64,000 bases of DNA from Weissella viridescens (GTDB taxonomy: Bacteria > Bacillota > Bacilli > Lactobacillales > Lactobacillaceae), in contig NZ_RHGY01000007.1 of NCBI RefSeq assembly GCF_003862435.1, forward strand, positions 1-64,000, written 5' to 3'. Positions 1-9,054 of the stretch are shown one piece after another. The notes under the pieces were generated by a model, which was given only the letters and a program-made list of their open reading frames with translations, was not told the DNA's origin and searched no databases. A program made the position numbers and the translations under genes. The number at the start of each line of letters is the position of its first letter. The first letter of the stretch is position 1.

Positions 1-28
1 GGCAATTGATTTACTTATTTTATGTTAA

Positions 29-56
29 TTGACAGTGGAGTTTGTTGTAGTATCAT
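29..56 (+). promoter_or_regulatory. Promoter of the first small-gene cluster
   Basis: TTGACA (29-34) and TATCAT (51-56) are separated by 16 bases, a near-consensus sigma-A promoter. It lies 55 bases before the first small reading frame. Confidence 0.55.
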
Positions 57-110
57 CATAGATGATCATTACCGGTTTTGTTGATTTGAAAAAAATGAGG
101 ATCCTCAGTT

Positions 111-305
111 ATGCTAAGACACATTAATATCTTTTGGATTATTGCATTTGTTATTTTTGTGATAGGCATAGTTTGGTTTGTAAACTACAAAGCTTATTAC
201 ATGCCAACTAAAAATCGTTTGATGAATGAAAAAAACATGAGTAAAGGAAAAGCTTCGTTTTTAGCATTTATTTATACAATAATTCCATTTTTAATTCCAA
301 ATTAA
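111..305 (+). CDS. Small two-helix membrane protein
   Basis: A 64-residue protein with one hydrophobic helix near residues 6-26, a basic middle stretch and a second hydrophobic segment near 48-62, so probably a small membrane protein. A GAGGA ribosome site lies about nine bases before the ATG. It is followed by a decayed gene for a secreted glycine-rich protein. The arrangement of a small membrane protein beside a secreted small protein would fit an immunity or accessory role, but that is only inference. I do not recognise a family. Confidence 0.5.
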   Translation: MLRHINIFWIIAFVIFVIGIVWFVNYKAYYMPTKNRLMNEKNMSKGKASFLAFIYTIIPFLIPN

Positions 306-352
306 TGACTATATTCGTACAGAAAAATAATTGAAACAATGAGGAGATATCA

Positions 353-910
353 ATGAAAGTTGAAGTTCTCGCAATCACATTGGAAAGTACAACTTTGTTA
401 TCAGCAGGATCCGTTTTAGCCAATCCCACTGTAATTTCAGTTAATAGCGCCCCTGTATCTACTCAAAGTACAACTAGTCAACAAGATCAAAATTTCTAAC
501 ATTACTCAGCCAAATGGGAACTGAAACCGTGACATCAAATGGCGATGTTACACGGATTACAACTGATGCTCAAGTTGCAGAAGCCTATCGTGCTGCATAT
601 CATAAAGCACCATTAGCAATGCAACCTATCGGACCTTCGCTCGCAAGGGCAGGCGTAAATAGAGTGGTTAGACATAAAGGAAAGGGTAACGTAGATGTTT
701 ACTTATCGAAAAGAACTTTAAACTTAATCCGTAGTTTTGCCATCGGTACTGGAGTTGGAATCGTCGGATCAATGACGGGGGGGAGCTGGGTCTGTTTTAA
801 TCGCTCGCATAGTTGTTGGTCAAATGATTGGTCGAGGTGCGCCAAACTTTGGTTCTGGACGTGTTTTCAAAGTTCGCGGCTATAGACCAGCCGGTTGGCG
901 CTACCAATAA
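353..910 (+). pseudogene. Decayed secreted glycine-rich protein gene (at least two frameshifts)
   Basis: The first piece (353-499) begins with a signal-peptide-like stretch ending VLAN and a Ser/Thr-rich start of the mature part, then stops. The second piece (open frame 514-885) continues in another frame. It carries a glycine-rich hydrophobic segment that runs into a nonsense tail exactly at a run of seven G (777-783). Dropping one G restores a sensible frame to a stop at 908-910, giving a Gly-rich helix and a basic end with the residues GWRYQ. The region 490-523 also shows conflicting frames. The restored product would be about 180 residues, secreted, and resembles small bacteriocin-like or surface proteins only in general character. 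Either decay or a sequencing error in the G run would explain it. Confidence 0.5.
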
Positions 911-1120
911 TTCATAAAAATAACTTACTTTAAAGTAGTTAGGGTACGATGACGAAGTAGTTCCGGAATAAATATAGGAAGACAGCTAAGCGCCGTCTTT
1001 ATTTTGAATAGCATGTATATGGTACGTAATCCATCAGGAAGTTCCGTGAAGCTTGATATTGGTGCAGCATCTACATGGCTTAAATATAATTTCGTAACAA
1101 TCAAATAGGTAGAAAGATAA
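911..1120 (+). other. Spacer with a short leftover reading frame
   Basis: No intact gene. A 31-codon frame at 1013-1108 (starting MYMVRNPSGSS) lacks a convincing ribosome site. It may be the tail of a lost gene of the same locus. Confidence 0.3.
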
Positions 1121-1168
1121 AAGCTTCAGTATATATCTCTTTGTTGAGATACTTACTGAGGCTTTTTT
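1121..1168 (+). terminator. Rho-independent terminator
   Basis: A long imperfect stem, AAGCTTCAGTA pairing with TACTGAGGCTT, encloses a second AUCUC/GAGAU stem and ends in six T. It closes the decayed cluster. Confidence 0.7.
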
Positions 1169-1311
1169 ATTTTCTTTATCGTTAGGTTCATGATATATTC
1201 GAATGAGGGGAATTCGTGGATGAAAAAGTCCACCGTGGCGTTATAAAACGGCTTTAAATTGAACATGATAAAATGGCAATAACCAATAAAAAAGAAGGAG
1301 CGCAAGCGCCT

Positions 1312-3561
1312 ATGACTGAATGGATTAAAATTGAACACGCTGTCCAAAATAATTTAAAGGATATTTCAGTTGATATTCCCAAACATGAATTCGTAGTAGT
1401 TACGGGACTATCAGGATCTGGAAAATCATCATTAGTATTTGATACGTTGGCTGCTGCTTCACGCCGGCAACTGAATGATACGTTTGCGACGTTTGTTCAA
1501 CAATACTTACCAAAATATGACCGACCAGCTGTACAGAAAATTGAAAACTTGCCGGTTGCTATCGTAGTGGACCAAAAGAAGTTATCTTCAAATGCCCGTT
1601 CAACAGTGGGGACGTACACTGACATCTATACGTATTTGCGTTTGCTCTTTTCTCGTGTTGGAAAGCCGTTTGTCGGTTATTCAGATACGTTTTCATTTAA
1701 CAATCCGGAAGGTAAGTGTCCTGAATGTGATGGCTTAGGAACAGTTACTGATATCGATGTGCATAAATTGATTGATTTTAATAAGTCCTTGAATGAGGAT
1801 GCCATTGATTTTCCAACATTCCGGCATGGCTGGCGCTGGAAGCGCTATGCCTACAGTGGATTATTCGACTTAGATAAACCCATCAAGGATTATTCAGATG
1901 ACGAATTGTATGAGTTGCTATATCAACCACAAACAAAGTTAGATAACCCACCCAAAGAATGGCCAAAAACGGCTTTGTATGAAGGGGTTGTTCCGCGGAT
2001 GCAACGTAGTATTTTACATAAGGACGAAGGTAAAAGACACCAAAAAGACGTGGACCGTTTTGTAACTGTTCAAACATGTCCCGTCTGCCATGGTACTCGC
2101 GTTAATGAGCGAGTGCTCTCATGTAAAATCAATGGATTAAACATTGGTGATGTTGTGGACATGCCTGTTGATACCATCATTGAATCATTCTTAGATGATA
2201 TCAACGATCCGGTTGCAAATGACATGTGTCATGCGATTAAAGATCGTGTCCAAGCGCTTGTTGATTTAGGATTAGGCTATCTGACGTTAAGTCGAAACAC
2301 GGGGACATTGTCTGGTGGGGAAGCTCAACGTGTAAAGATTTCAAAGTACATGAATAGTGAATTAACAGATATGATGTATATCTTAGACGAACCCAGTGCA
2401 GGTTTACATCCTAAAGATGTGACGCGTTTTAAAGCGGCATTGGTGAGTTTACGGGATAAAGGGAACACGGTGATCGTGGTCGAACACAATCCTATTATCA
2501 TTAATTCAGCAGACTATGTGGTTGAAATTGGTCCCGGATCTGGATCAGCGGGTGGCGAACTGGTATTTGCTGGAACTCAAGCGGAATTCAAGCAGGCAGA
2601 TACCTTAACTAGCCGTCTGATTAAACAAAAGTATCCATTAAATACAAAGCCAAAGTCAGCCACTGCTTGGATACCGATTGAACATGTGACCAATAATAAC
2701 GTCCATGATTTGAGTTTGCAGGTGCCAATGGGCATTATGACTGTCATTTGTGGCGTCGCTGGTTCAGGAAAAAGCACGTTATCTCAAGCAATTTACCAAC
2801 AATTGCAAGAACAAGAAACCTCACAAGAAATTATTAGTATTTCGCAGAAAACTATTGGCATTAATCTACGTTCAACGCCACTCACTTATTTGAATATTTT
2901 TGATAAAATTCGTAAGTTGTTTGCCAAAGCAACCGGCTTAAATGCATCTGAATTCAGTTATAATGCGGATGGGGCATGTCCAGCTTGTCATGGTAAAGGT
3001 GTGATTAAGACGGAGATGGCGTTCATGGATGATGTCACAATGGAATGTGATGTTTGTCATGGCACACGTTACAAGCCCGAAATGGCTGACTACAAGTACG
3101 ATGGTAAGTCAATTATTGATGTGCTTGCGATGACAATTGATGAAGGGGCGGCCTTTTTTGCCGACCAACCATTTGCTGGTGAACTAAGGGCATTAGTTGA
3201 TGTTGGTCTGGGTTATTTACATTTGAACCAAAGCCTTTCAACCTTATCTGGCGGCGAGCTACAACGTTTGAAGTTGGCGCGCTATCTTCATCAAGATCCA
3301 GCCATTTACATTTTAGATGAACCAACCGATGGATTACACCTCGCAGACATTAGCCATATTATCAATTTGTTTAAGCACATGGTTGATGAGGGAAGTACCT
3401 TGTTCATCATGGACCACCATCCTGATGTCATGAAGGCAGCAGATTGGTTAATTGAAATGGGGCCTGAGGGTGGTATTAACGGTGGTCAACTCATGTTTAC
3501 GGGAACACCGGAACAAATGGTGGATTCCGACGATACGATTACAGCGCCTTATTTACGTTAG
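1312..3561 (+). CDS. UvrA-like tandem ABC ATPase (excinuclease A paralogue)
   Basis: A 749-residue protein built as two UvrA-type ATPase halves. The first has Walker A GLSGSGKSS (residues 32-40), zinc-type CPECDGLG and CPVCHGTR motifs, signature LSGGEAQR and Walker B YILDEPSAG. The second has GVAGSGKST, CPACHGKG, CDVCHGTR, LSGGELQR and YILDEPTDG. Canonical UvrA is about 940 residues. This one is some 190 shorter and matches the short UvrA2/drug-resistance type, which lacks much of the UvrB-binding insertion. It is therefore unlikely to be the housekeeping excision-repair subunit. I chose the ATG at 1312 because AAGGAG lies 11 bases before it. An in-frame ATG at 1273 has no ribosome site. The specific role (DNA damage tolerance or self-protection) cannot be read from sequence. 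Confidence 0.85.
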   Translation: MTEWIKIEHAVQNNLKDISVDIPKHEFVVVTGLSGSGKSSLVFDTLAAASRRQLNDTFATFVQQYLPKYDRPAVQKIENLPVAIVVDQKKLSSNARSTVGTYTDIYTYLRLLFSRVGKPFVGYSDTFSFNNPEGKCPECDGLGTVTDIDVHKLIDFNKSLNEDAIDFPTFRHGWRWKRYAYSGLFDLDKPIKDYSDDELYELLYQPQTKLDNPPKEWPKTALYEGVVPRMQRSILHKDEGKRHQKDVDRFVTVQTCPVCHGTRVNERVLSCKINGLNIGDVVDMPVDTIIESFLDDINDPVANDMCHAIKDRVQALVDLGLGYLTLSRNTGTLSGGEAQRVKISKYMNSELTDMMYILDEPSAGLHPKDVTRFKAALVSLRDKGNTVIVVEHNPIIINSADYVVEIGPGSGSAGGELVFAGTQAEFKQADTLTSRLIKQKYPLNTKPKSATAWIPIEHVTNNNVHDLSLQVPMGIMTVICGVAGSGKSTLSQAIYQQLQEQETSQEIISISQKTIGINLRSTPLTYLNIFDKIRKLFAKATGLNASEFSYNADGACPACHGKGVIKTEMAFMDDVTMECDVCHGTRYKPEMADYKYDGKSIIDVLAMTIDEGAAFFADQPFAGELRALVDVGLGYLHLNQSLSTLSGGELQRLKLARYLHQDPAIYILDEPTDGLHLADISHIINLFKHMVDEGSTLFIMDHHPDVMKAADWLIEMGPEGGINGGQLMFTGTPEQMVDSDDTITAPYLR

Positions 3562-3627
3562 TTTTACGATACACGAAAATTTGATCATGGCCATCAGTGC
3601 CATACAAACGAAGGAGGAATGTCAGTT

Positions 3628-4329
3628 ATGCCGAATGAACGCGTGATGATTAAACAAGAAGCACGGCAGTATTTAAATCAAAATTACGGTTATAATTTTA
3701 AGTTGTTTTTGATCTCAGTTTTGACCTATATTTTGCTCAGTGTTGCGACCGATAATCCAACGAAATGGGTAGCTTTCGCCTTAGCATTGATTTCAATTGT
3801 AAATTTCTTTGTCACAATTAGTGCGGATTATGTGTCTTTGGATGGTCTTCGGGCAGATGAGCCAACGGGTAATCCAATTACGCAACAAACGGAATCTTTG
3901 AAACCAAAGTATATTTGGGGTGTCCTAATCATTTCATTGCTCATGTCAATTTATACGACTTTATGGACGCTTTTATTCATTATTCCGGGAATCGTCAAGT
4001 CTTATTCATATTCGCAAGCGCTAAATATCTATAAGGATTCTGTTGATGCTGGGCAACCGGTTGGCTTTAATGAAGCGATTACCCAAAGTCGTGAACTCAT
4101 GGATGGACATAAAGCAGACTTGTTTATTTTGCAACTAAGCTTTATTTTGTGGGCACTGTTAGTCATTGTGACCTTGGGAATTGCGTTATTTTATGTGTAC
4201 CCATATTTCTCATTGGCTAAGCAAAACTTTTATAAGCATTTGGTGCCAGGTCGTTTAGGACTCTATGATGTTCCAGAACCAATGCGTGACATTGCTTTGC
4301 ATGAAGATGAAGATGATGAATTGTCATAA
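3628..4329 (+). CDS. DUF975 family integral membrane protein
   Basis: A 233-residue membrane protein with hydrophobic segments near residues 25-60, 105-135 and 170-200 and an acidic tail rich in E and D. The layout and the motif around IIPGIVKSYSYS fit the DUF975 family, common in Lactobacillales and without assigned function. AAGGAGG at 3611-3617 is too close to the ATG at 3619 but ideally placed for the ATG at 3628, so I start there. It follows the UvrA-like gene by 66 bases and is closed by a strong hairpin, so both may be co-transcribed. Confidence 0.75.
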   Translation: MPNERVMIKQEARQYLNQNYGYNFKLFLISVLTYILLSVATDNPTKWVAFALALISIVNFFVTISADYVSLDGLRADEPTGNPITQQTESLKPKYIWGVLIISLLMSIYTTLWTLLFIIPGIVKSYSYSQALNIYKDSVDAGQPVGFNEAITQSRELMDGHKADLFILQLSFILWALLVIVTLGIALFYVYPYFSLAKQNFYKHLVPGRLGLYDVPEPMRDIALHEDEDDELS

Positions 4330-4343
4330 AAAAGAGCATTTTG

Positions 4344-4377
4344 AAAGCATACCATGGTGCATGGTATGCTTTTTTTT
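4344..4377 (+). terminator. Rho-independent terminator
   Basis: AGCATACCATG pairs perfectly with CATGGTATGCT around a three-base loop, followed by eight T. Confidence 0.9.
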
Positions 4378-4689
4378 GCCCATTTGACGGGATTTAGACA
4401 TCTATTTGGCAAATGAAATGATGAAGTGTCAATTTTATTTCGTTTATCTAAGACAGCAAAACCATTACAAAATGATAACAAACTCATAATATGAAAAAAT
4501 GACATCATGTCCATCTAAATCACAATGTTCGTGTGACGGCTAATGGCTATGCTTATGCGGACGATTGCAATTTTTTGGAATGTTATTCACGAAAATTAAA
4601 CGGGGGTTAAAACGAGTTTGTAGAAATACTAAACGTATACTTATGAAAATGAATTGAATTTGAATAATATTTTATTTTAGTGCTTAAAT
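4378..4689. other. Gene-free spacer
   Basis: About 310 bases without a supported gene, RNA or repeat. Open frames here are short and lack ribosome sites. Confidence 0.5.
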
Positions 4690-4718
4690 TTGAATTGGTT
4701 ATGTGTTTTTGTTAAAAT
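4690..4718 (+). promoter_or_regulatory. Promoter of the amino-acid permease
   Basis: TTGAAT (4690-4695), 17 bases, then TAAAAT (4713-4718). The start codon follows 85 bases later. Confidence 0.6.
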
Positions 4719-4802
4719 AGATAGCTATACGGATAACAAAAATACGAATGCTTATTTTAAGCATGTCATTTCGATACAAATCGAAGGGAGTTTTATTTCG
4801 TC

Positions 4803-6407
4803 ATGGAAAAGAAAAAAATGGGTCTCTTTCAGATCGTCATGCTTAGTCTTGGCGCTTTGATTGGATCTGGTTGGCTATTCGGTTCTTGGGAAGCAACCAA
4901 GGTTGCCGGACCAGCTGCGATTATTTCATGGGTGATTGGAGCCGTTGTTATCGGTACCATCGCCTATAATTATGTTGAATTGGGAACAATGTTCCCGCAA
5001 TCCGGGGGGATGAGTAAGTATGCTCAGATTACCCATGGTTCATTACTTGGATTCGTCGCAGCATGGGCGAACTGGGTGTCATTGATTGCGTTGATTCCAA
5101 TTGAATCAATTGCGGCCGTGCAATATATGAGCTCATGGCCTTGGAGCTGGGCAACGTGGACACACAGCTTTTTCTCAGCTGGTAAGTTATCATTGACTGG
5201 GTATGTTGCGGTTGGATTCTTTATCCTCGTGTTTACCTTATTGAACTACTGGTCAGTAAATTTGTTGACACGTTTCACCAGTTTTATTTCAATCTTCAAG
5301 ATTGGAATTCCAACATTGGTTATCGTGATGTTCACGTTGAGTGCCTTCCATCCCGGTAACTATGGTCACTCATTGCATCAGTTTATGCCGTATGGGACAG
5401 CACCAATCTTTGCGGCGACAACAGTTGCCGGAATCATTTTCTCATTTAATGCCTTCCAAACGGTTATTAATATGGGAAGTGAAATCAAAAAGCCTGAACG
5501 TAATATTGGTTTAGGAATCGCAATTTCATTGGGAATTGCAACTGTAATCTATTTGCTTTTGCAAAGCACATACATTACGTCAATTGATCCCTCGGTTATT
5601 GCAAAGTATGGTTGGCACGGAATCAACTTCCAATCACCATTTGCTGACTTAGCGATGATGCTGGGCTTGTATTGGTTGTCCGTGTTGCTTTATATGGATG
5701 CCTTCATCTCACCATTTGGAACAGGGGTTTCATTTGCGGCTACTGCTAGCCGTACTTTGGCAGCCATGGTTTCTAACAACCATATGCCAAAGTTCTTAGG
5801 TAAGTTGGACAGCCATTATGGTACACCTCGTGTCGCAATGGTCGTGAACGCTATCCTAAGTATGTTGTTAGTGATTGTTTTCCCATCATGGACAGCTTTG
5901 GCCAGCGTGATTTCAACGTCAACGTTGATTGCCTACTTAACTGGACCTGTTTCAGTTATGAGTTTGCGTAAGATTGCGCCAGACTTGAAGCGTCCATTTA
6001 AGGGGAAGTTGATGCCAGTTATGGCACCGTTAGCCTTTGTGTTGGCATCATTGGCGACTTACTGGGCCATGTTCCCAACAACGCTTCAAGTTATTGTCGT
6101 GATTGCACTTGGATTGCCATTCTATTTCTTCTATGAAAAGCGTTTGGGCTTCCCAAACACCAAGAATGCCTTCCGCAGTAGTCGTTGGTTGCTGGTGTAC
6201 TTGGTCTTCATCTCAATTATTTCATTCCTTGGTTCTAAAGAATTCAATGGTTTGAACTGGTTCCATTATCCATGGGACTTCGTTGTGGTGATTATTGGTT
6301 CATTGTTGTTCTACGTTTGGGGTGTTCGCACATCATTCAAGGGACGGTACTTCGATGAAGCCGTAGCCTTAAACAAGGACGTCGTAACTGACGATTCAGA
6401 TAATTAA
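4803..6407 (+). CDS. APC-superfamily amino-acid permease
   Basis: A 534-residue polytopic membrane protein with about 12 helices and the APC-superfamily first-helix motif GALIGSGWLFGSW (residues 17-29). The pattern PxSGGMSKYA after helix 2 and the helix-6 region resemble Bacillus YveA-like aspartate/proton symporters. The substrate is inferred only at the level of an amino acid taken up with protons. It is a single-gene unit with its own promoter at 4690 and a terminator at 6419. No regulatory gene lies beside it apart from the heme regulator on the opposite strand. Confidence 0.8.
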   Translation: MEKKKMGLFQIVMLSLGALIGSGWLFGSWEATKVAGPAAIISWVIGAVVIGTIAYNYVELGTMFPQSGGMSKYAQITHGSLLGFVAAWANWVSLIALIPIESIAAVQYMSSWPWSWATWTHSFFSAGKLSLTGYVAVGFFILVFTLLNYWSVNLLTRFTSFISIFKIGIPTLVIVMFTLSAFHPGNYGHSLHQFMPYGTAPIFAATTVAGIIFSFNAFQTVINMGSEIKKPERNIGLGIAISLGIATVIYLLLQSTYITSIDPSVIAKYGWHGINFQSPFADLAMMLGLYWLSVLLYMDAFISPFGTGVSFAATASRTLAAMVSNNHMPKFLGKLDSHYGTPRVAMVVNAILSMLLVIVFPSWTALASVISTSTLIAYLTGPVSVMSLRKIAPDLKRPFKGKLMPVMAPLAFVLASLATYWAMFPTTLQVIVVIALGLPFYFFYEKRLGFPNTKNAFRSSRWLLVYLVFISIISFLGSKEFNGLNWFHYPWDFVVVIIGSLLFYVWGVRTSFKGRYFDEAVALNKDVVTDDSDN

Positions 6408-6418
6408 AATTAAACGAA

Positions 6419-6460
6419 AACACCCGTGTTCAGCATGAACACGGGTGTTTTTCTTTTTTT
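6419..6460. terminator. Bidirectional terminator
   Basis: CACCCGTGTTCA pairs with TGAACACGGGTG, flanked by A-rich and T-rich runs. It serves the permease on plus and the TetR gene on minus. Confidence 0.9.
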
Positions 6461-6485
6461 TAAAAGTGTCATTACCAAACAAAGA

Positions 6486-7019
6486 CTAGGCTTCTTGGTC
6501 ATGAATCCAAACGCTTAATTGACGAAGGGATTGCAAAATATCATCGGCATGGTCTGGGAAGGCAAAACGTTCTTGAATCAAAGAATGGGTACTAATCATG
6601 GCTAGCCAATTCCGTACCGTTTGATCTGTCGCAGTTGGCGCTAAAGTTGGGATAGCTTGGCGTGGTGAAAGTTCCGGAGCATGGGTACGAAGAAGTGTTT
6701 CATTGATTTGAAAATACTTATCTAAGAAATCATAGTAGGGATTATGTGGTAAGTTTTCAATGAAAGCAATCGTACCCTCGAGTGGGTCGGTATTCTGCAC
6801 ATGGTGCACATTTTGGAGGATTTCAGAAAGCGTCCAGTGATAGGCATCATACAGGTTCGAGAAGTAAGTGTAGAAAGAACCACGCGAAATGCCCGCTTTT
6901 TTGACGATTCGGGCAACTTGGGCTTGATCTAGCGTATAATTTGAAAATTCATCGATTAAAACACGCTTGAGGCGATCCTTTTTTTCTGCTTTTAACTTTT
7001 CAAATGTTTGTGAAACCAT
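6486..7019 (-). CDS. hrtR: TetR-family heme-sensing regulator (HrtR-like)
   Basis: A 177-residue TetR-family protein: an N-terminal helix-turn-helix around AGISRGSFYTYFSNLYDAY (residues 42-60) and a helical ligand domain. AAGGAG lies eight bases before the ATG at 7019. A longer frame from 7088 exists but crosses the operator and is unlikely to be used. It is downstream of a permease/ATPase pair, and palindromes of the lactococcal HrtR type lie before both transcription units. With this start there is a His at residue 72 and another at 145. Lactococcal HrtR binds heme through His72 and His149 (from memory), which is suggestive. It probably represses hrtBA and itself until heme binds. Confidence 0.75.
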   Translation of the reverse strand: MVSQTFEKLKAEKKDRLKRVLIDEFSNYTLDQAQVARIVKKAGISRGSFYTYFSNLYDAYHWTLSEILQNVHHVQNTDPLEGTIAFIENLPHNPYYDFLDKYFQINETLLRTHAPELSPRQAIPTLAPTATDQTVRNWLAMISTHSLIQERFAFPDHADDILQSLRQLSVWIHDQEA

Positions 7020-7082
7020 AAGACACGCTCCTTGTTCAATTGCTATGACAAAATAGTCGTTAACTAAAGTTTGCATCAGTCC

Positions 7083-7095
7083 TGACATAGTGTCA
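7083..7095. promoter_or_regulatory. HrtR-type operator before the regulator gene
   Basis: TGACATAGTGTCA is a perfect five-base inverted repeat around TAG. On the minus strand its edge forms TTGACA, the likely -35 box, just as at the operator near 8975. Confidence 0.65.
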
Positions 7096-7146
7096 ACAAT
7101 AGATTTGGAATTATGTGAAAAATAAATGTGGCAAGGCTACGCGTTA

Positions 7147-7821
7147 TTATTGTAATTGGCTCAATTGACCATCAACTAATTCAAAAATGTGATCAGCATA
7201 TGCTTTAAGTCGTATGTCGTGTGTGACGGCAACGACAGCTTTGTGTTGCTGATGCGCAATGTCTTGGAATAATTGTCCGACTTGTATGACCCGATCGCTA
7301 TCAAGAGCTGCGGTCGGCTCATCGGCTAAGATAATGCTCGGATTAGCATACAATGCGCGCGCAATGGCAACGCGTTGCGCTTGACCACCAGAAAGTTCGT
7401 TTGGATATTGTGATAGAAGGTTTTGTAAGCCAAGTTGCGTCAGTAATTGGGCAAATGTTGATGGAGCTAAGTTATGTTGCTTTTTGACATGGTCAACAAG
7501 TTTAAATTGTTCAGCCACAGTGAGATAGGGAACCAAATTATATGATTGTAAGATAAAGCCGATCTCGTTTAAACGAAACTTTTCGCGGTCACGACGTGTT
7601 AGATGTTCAATATTTTGGTTATTCATAATCATCTCACCCGATGAAGGTGTCTGAAGCCCACCTAAAATGGTTAGTAAGGTACTTTTACCAGATCCAGATG
7701 GTCCAATAATGAGGGTTAATTCACCGGGCTCGGTCTTAAAGGAGACATCTTTTAAGGCTAGCATCTGATTTTGGCCAGATCCAAAATTTTTATCAATATG
7801 ATTTAGAACGAGTGTTGTCAT
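7147..7821 (-). CDS. hrtA: ABC transporter ATPase, heme efflux (HrtA-like)
   Basis: A 224-residue ABC ATPase of the MacB/LolD type with Walker A GPSGSGKST (residues 41-49), signature ELSGGQAQRVAIARAL, Walker B IILADEPTAALD and the switch His in AVTHD. It begins three bases after the permease gene and so is translationally coupled to it. LolD-type ATPases work as dimers with FtsX-like permeases. The operators upstream and the TetR neighbour point to heme export, as in HrtBA, rather than lipoprotein transport. Confidence 0.8.
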   Translation of the reverse strand: MTTLVLNHIDKNFGSGQNQMLALKDVSFKTEPGELTLIIGPSGSGKSTLLTILGGLQTPSSGEMIMNNQNIEHLTRRDREKFRLNEIGFILQSYNLVPYLTVAEQFKLVDHVKKQHNLAPSTFAQLLTQLGLQNLLSQYPNELSGGQAQRVAIARALYANPSIILADEPTAALDSDRVIQVGQLFQDIAHQQHKAVVAVTHDIRLKAYADHIFELVDGQLSQLQ

Positions 7822-7824
7822 TTT

Positions 7825-8886
7825 TTATCCTCCAATAACGGTGACAGGGTCAATTTTAGAAATGACCAACATTGGGATACATGAACCAAGTAGCCCAGTT
7901 ACTAAAATACCTGTAGCGACGCCAAACATGAGTGGAATATCAAAGTACATCGGAACACCACTAGGAATAATGGTTGCCGTAAGCGTTGTTAATCCGCAAC
8001 CTAAAATGACGGCGAAAAGCATCAAGAGCAGGGTTTCACTAAATGTATTGCGTAAAAGGTAACGATTGGGAATGCCTTGTGCCCGAAGCACTGCAAAATT
8101 AGGACGTTTTTGAAGTGTCAGAATATAAAGGAAAATGGTTACAACGACTAAAGCGATGATGATCAGAAAGACAATCATAAAAATAAAAGTCGTATTTTGG
8201 GCAGAATATCCAGGTAGTTCTTTGAGGAATTGATCATGATTAAATAATTGAAGCTGGGCATTGTTTGTTTTGATTGGAGTTGTCGCTTTTGAAACAATGC
8301 CACTCGCCTTGAAATTCTGGTTTACACCTTTAATGTGGTTCCAGTTGGTGAGTTGACCATAAACAACCGGCGCCATGTTGTATAGTGCGTCAGGAGTAAT
8401 CCCGCTGATGGTGTAGGTGTTATCATCAAGCCCAATTTTAATTTTGTCATTCAAGTGATAGTGACTTAATTTATCTGAGATGATTACCTCATTTGCGCGC
8501 TGTGGCCGGTGGCCCTTTGAAATGGGCATATTTTGATAAATATATTCATTCGTGTTTAGACCAACAAACTGGATGCCATCATGATTTGAGGCACCTTGCC
8601 GATTGATATTGGTTGGTGTAATTCCGACAACAGCGGATTGCTGATTTCGTTTTTGTTGCCTTAATTCTGGTGCAGTCATGACTGATTGCGCCAAATTACC
8701 ATTTGCATCTTTAGTCATGAGCACGCTTTTCGTGTGCCAGCTATCAATTGACGCAGTATTTTGATGTGCCAAACCAAGGGCGAGGGCACTAATGATGAAA
8801 ATTAAAAAAGAAATTAAGCCAATGACGGCGATAATTAGGCCATAACGTCCTTTTTCGTGTCTCATTTCATGCCAAGCTAAAAACAT
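7825..8886 (-). CDS. hrtB: FtsX-like ABC permease, heme efflux (HrtB-like)
   Basis: A 353-residue permease with an N-terminal membrane helix (about 14-40), an extracellular domain of about 185 residues and three C-terminal helices in an FtsX fold. The start MFLAWHEMRHEKGRYG is typical of HrtB/DevC-type permeases, as is the length. A clear AGGAG precedes the start at 8886. It is first in the operon hrtB-hrtA-hrtR, with two operators just upstream. HrtBA exports heme from the membrane in lactococci and staphylococci. The heme assignment here rests on family and operator, not on a visible heme ligand. Confidence 0.75.
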   Translation of the reverse strand: MFLAWHEMRHEKGRYGLIIAVIGLISFLIFIISALALGLAHQNTASIDSWHTKSVLMTKDANGNLAQSVMTAPELRQQKRNQQSAVVGITPTNINRQGASNHDGIQFVGLNTNEYIYQNMPISKGHRPQRANEVIISDKLSHYHLNDKIKIGLDDNTYTISGITPDALYNMAPVVYGQLTNWNHIKGVNQNFKASGIVSKATTPIKTNNAQLQLFNHDQFLKELPGYSAQNTTFIFMIVFLIIIALVVVTIFLYILTLQKRPNFAVLRAQGIPNRYLLRNTFSETLLLMLFAVILGCGLTTLTATIIPSGVPMYFDIPLMFGVATGILVTGLLGSCIPMLVISKIDPVTVIGG

Positions 8887-8929
8887 ATAAAATCTCCTTT
8901 GTGGATGAAGTAGTTTGATTCTTATCTAT

Positions 8930-8944
8930 ATGACACTGTGTCAT
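8930..8944. promoter_or_regulatory. HrtR-type operator 1
   Basis: ATGACACTGTGTCAT, a perfect 15-base palindrome, 44 bases before hrtB. It matches the lactococcal HrtR operator as I recall it. Confidence 0.75.
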
Positions 8945-8966
8945 TAATGTGTATTCTGTCAGTATT

Positions 8967-8981
8967 ATGACACGGTGTCAA
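8967..8981. promoter_or_regulatory. HrtR-type operator 2 over the hrtB -35 box
   Basis: ATGACACGGTGTCAA, a near-perfect copy of operator 1. On the minus strand its end reads TTGACA, a consensus -35 box, so a bound repressor would block RNA polymerase. The matching -10 box is weak (CAGAAT). Confidence 0.7.
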
Positions 8982-8990
8982 TGTACAACT

Positions 8991-9019
8991 TTGGCAAAAA
9001 TGTCAATATCAGTTATAAT
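8991..9019 (+). promoter_or_regulatory. Promoter of the osmolyte importer
   Basis: TTGGCA (8991-8996), 17 bases, TATAAT (9014-9019). It is only ten bases from HrtR operator 2. Confidence 0.75.
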
Positions 9020-9054
9020 GTACCCAGAATTTATAGAAAAAATAGGTGAGGCAC

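Noticed and set aside
1153-1347. 64-codon minus frame over the UvrA-like start
   Set aside because: Overlaps the terminator and the start of a strong gene; no ribosome site.
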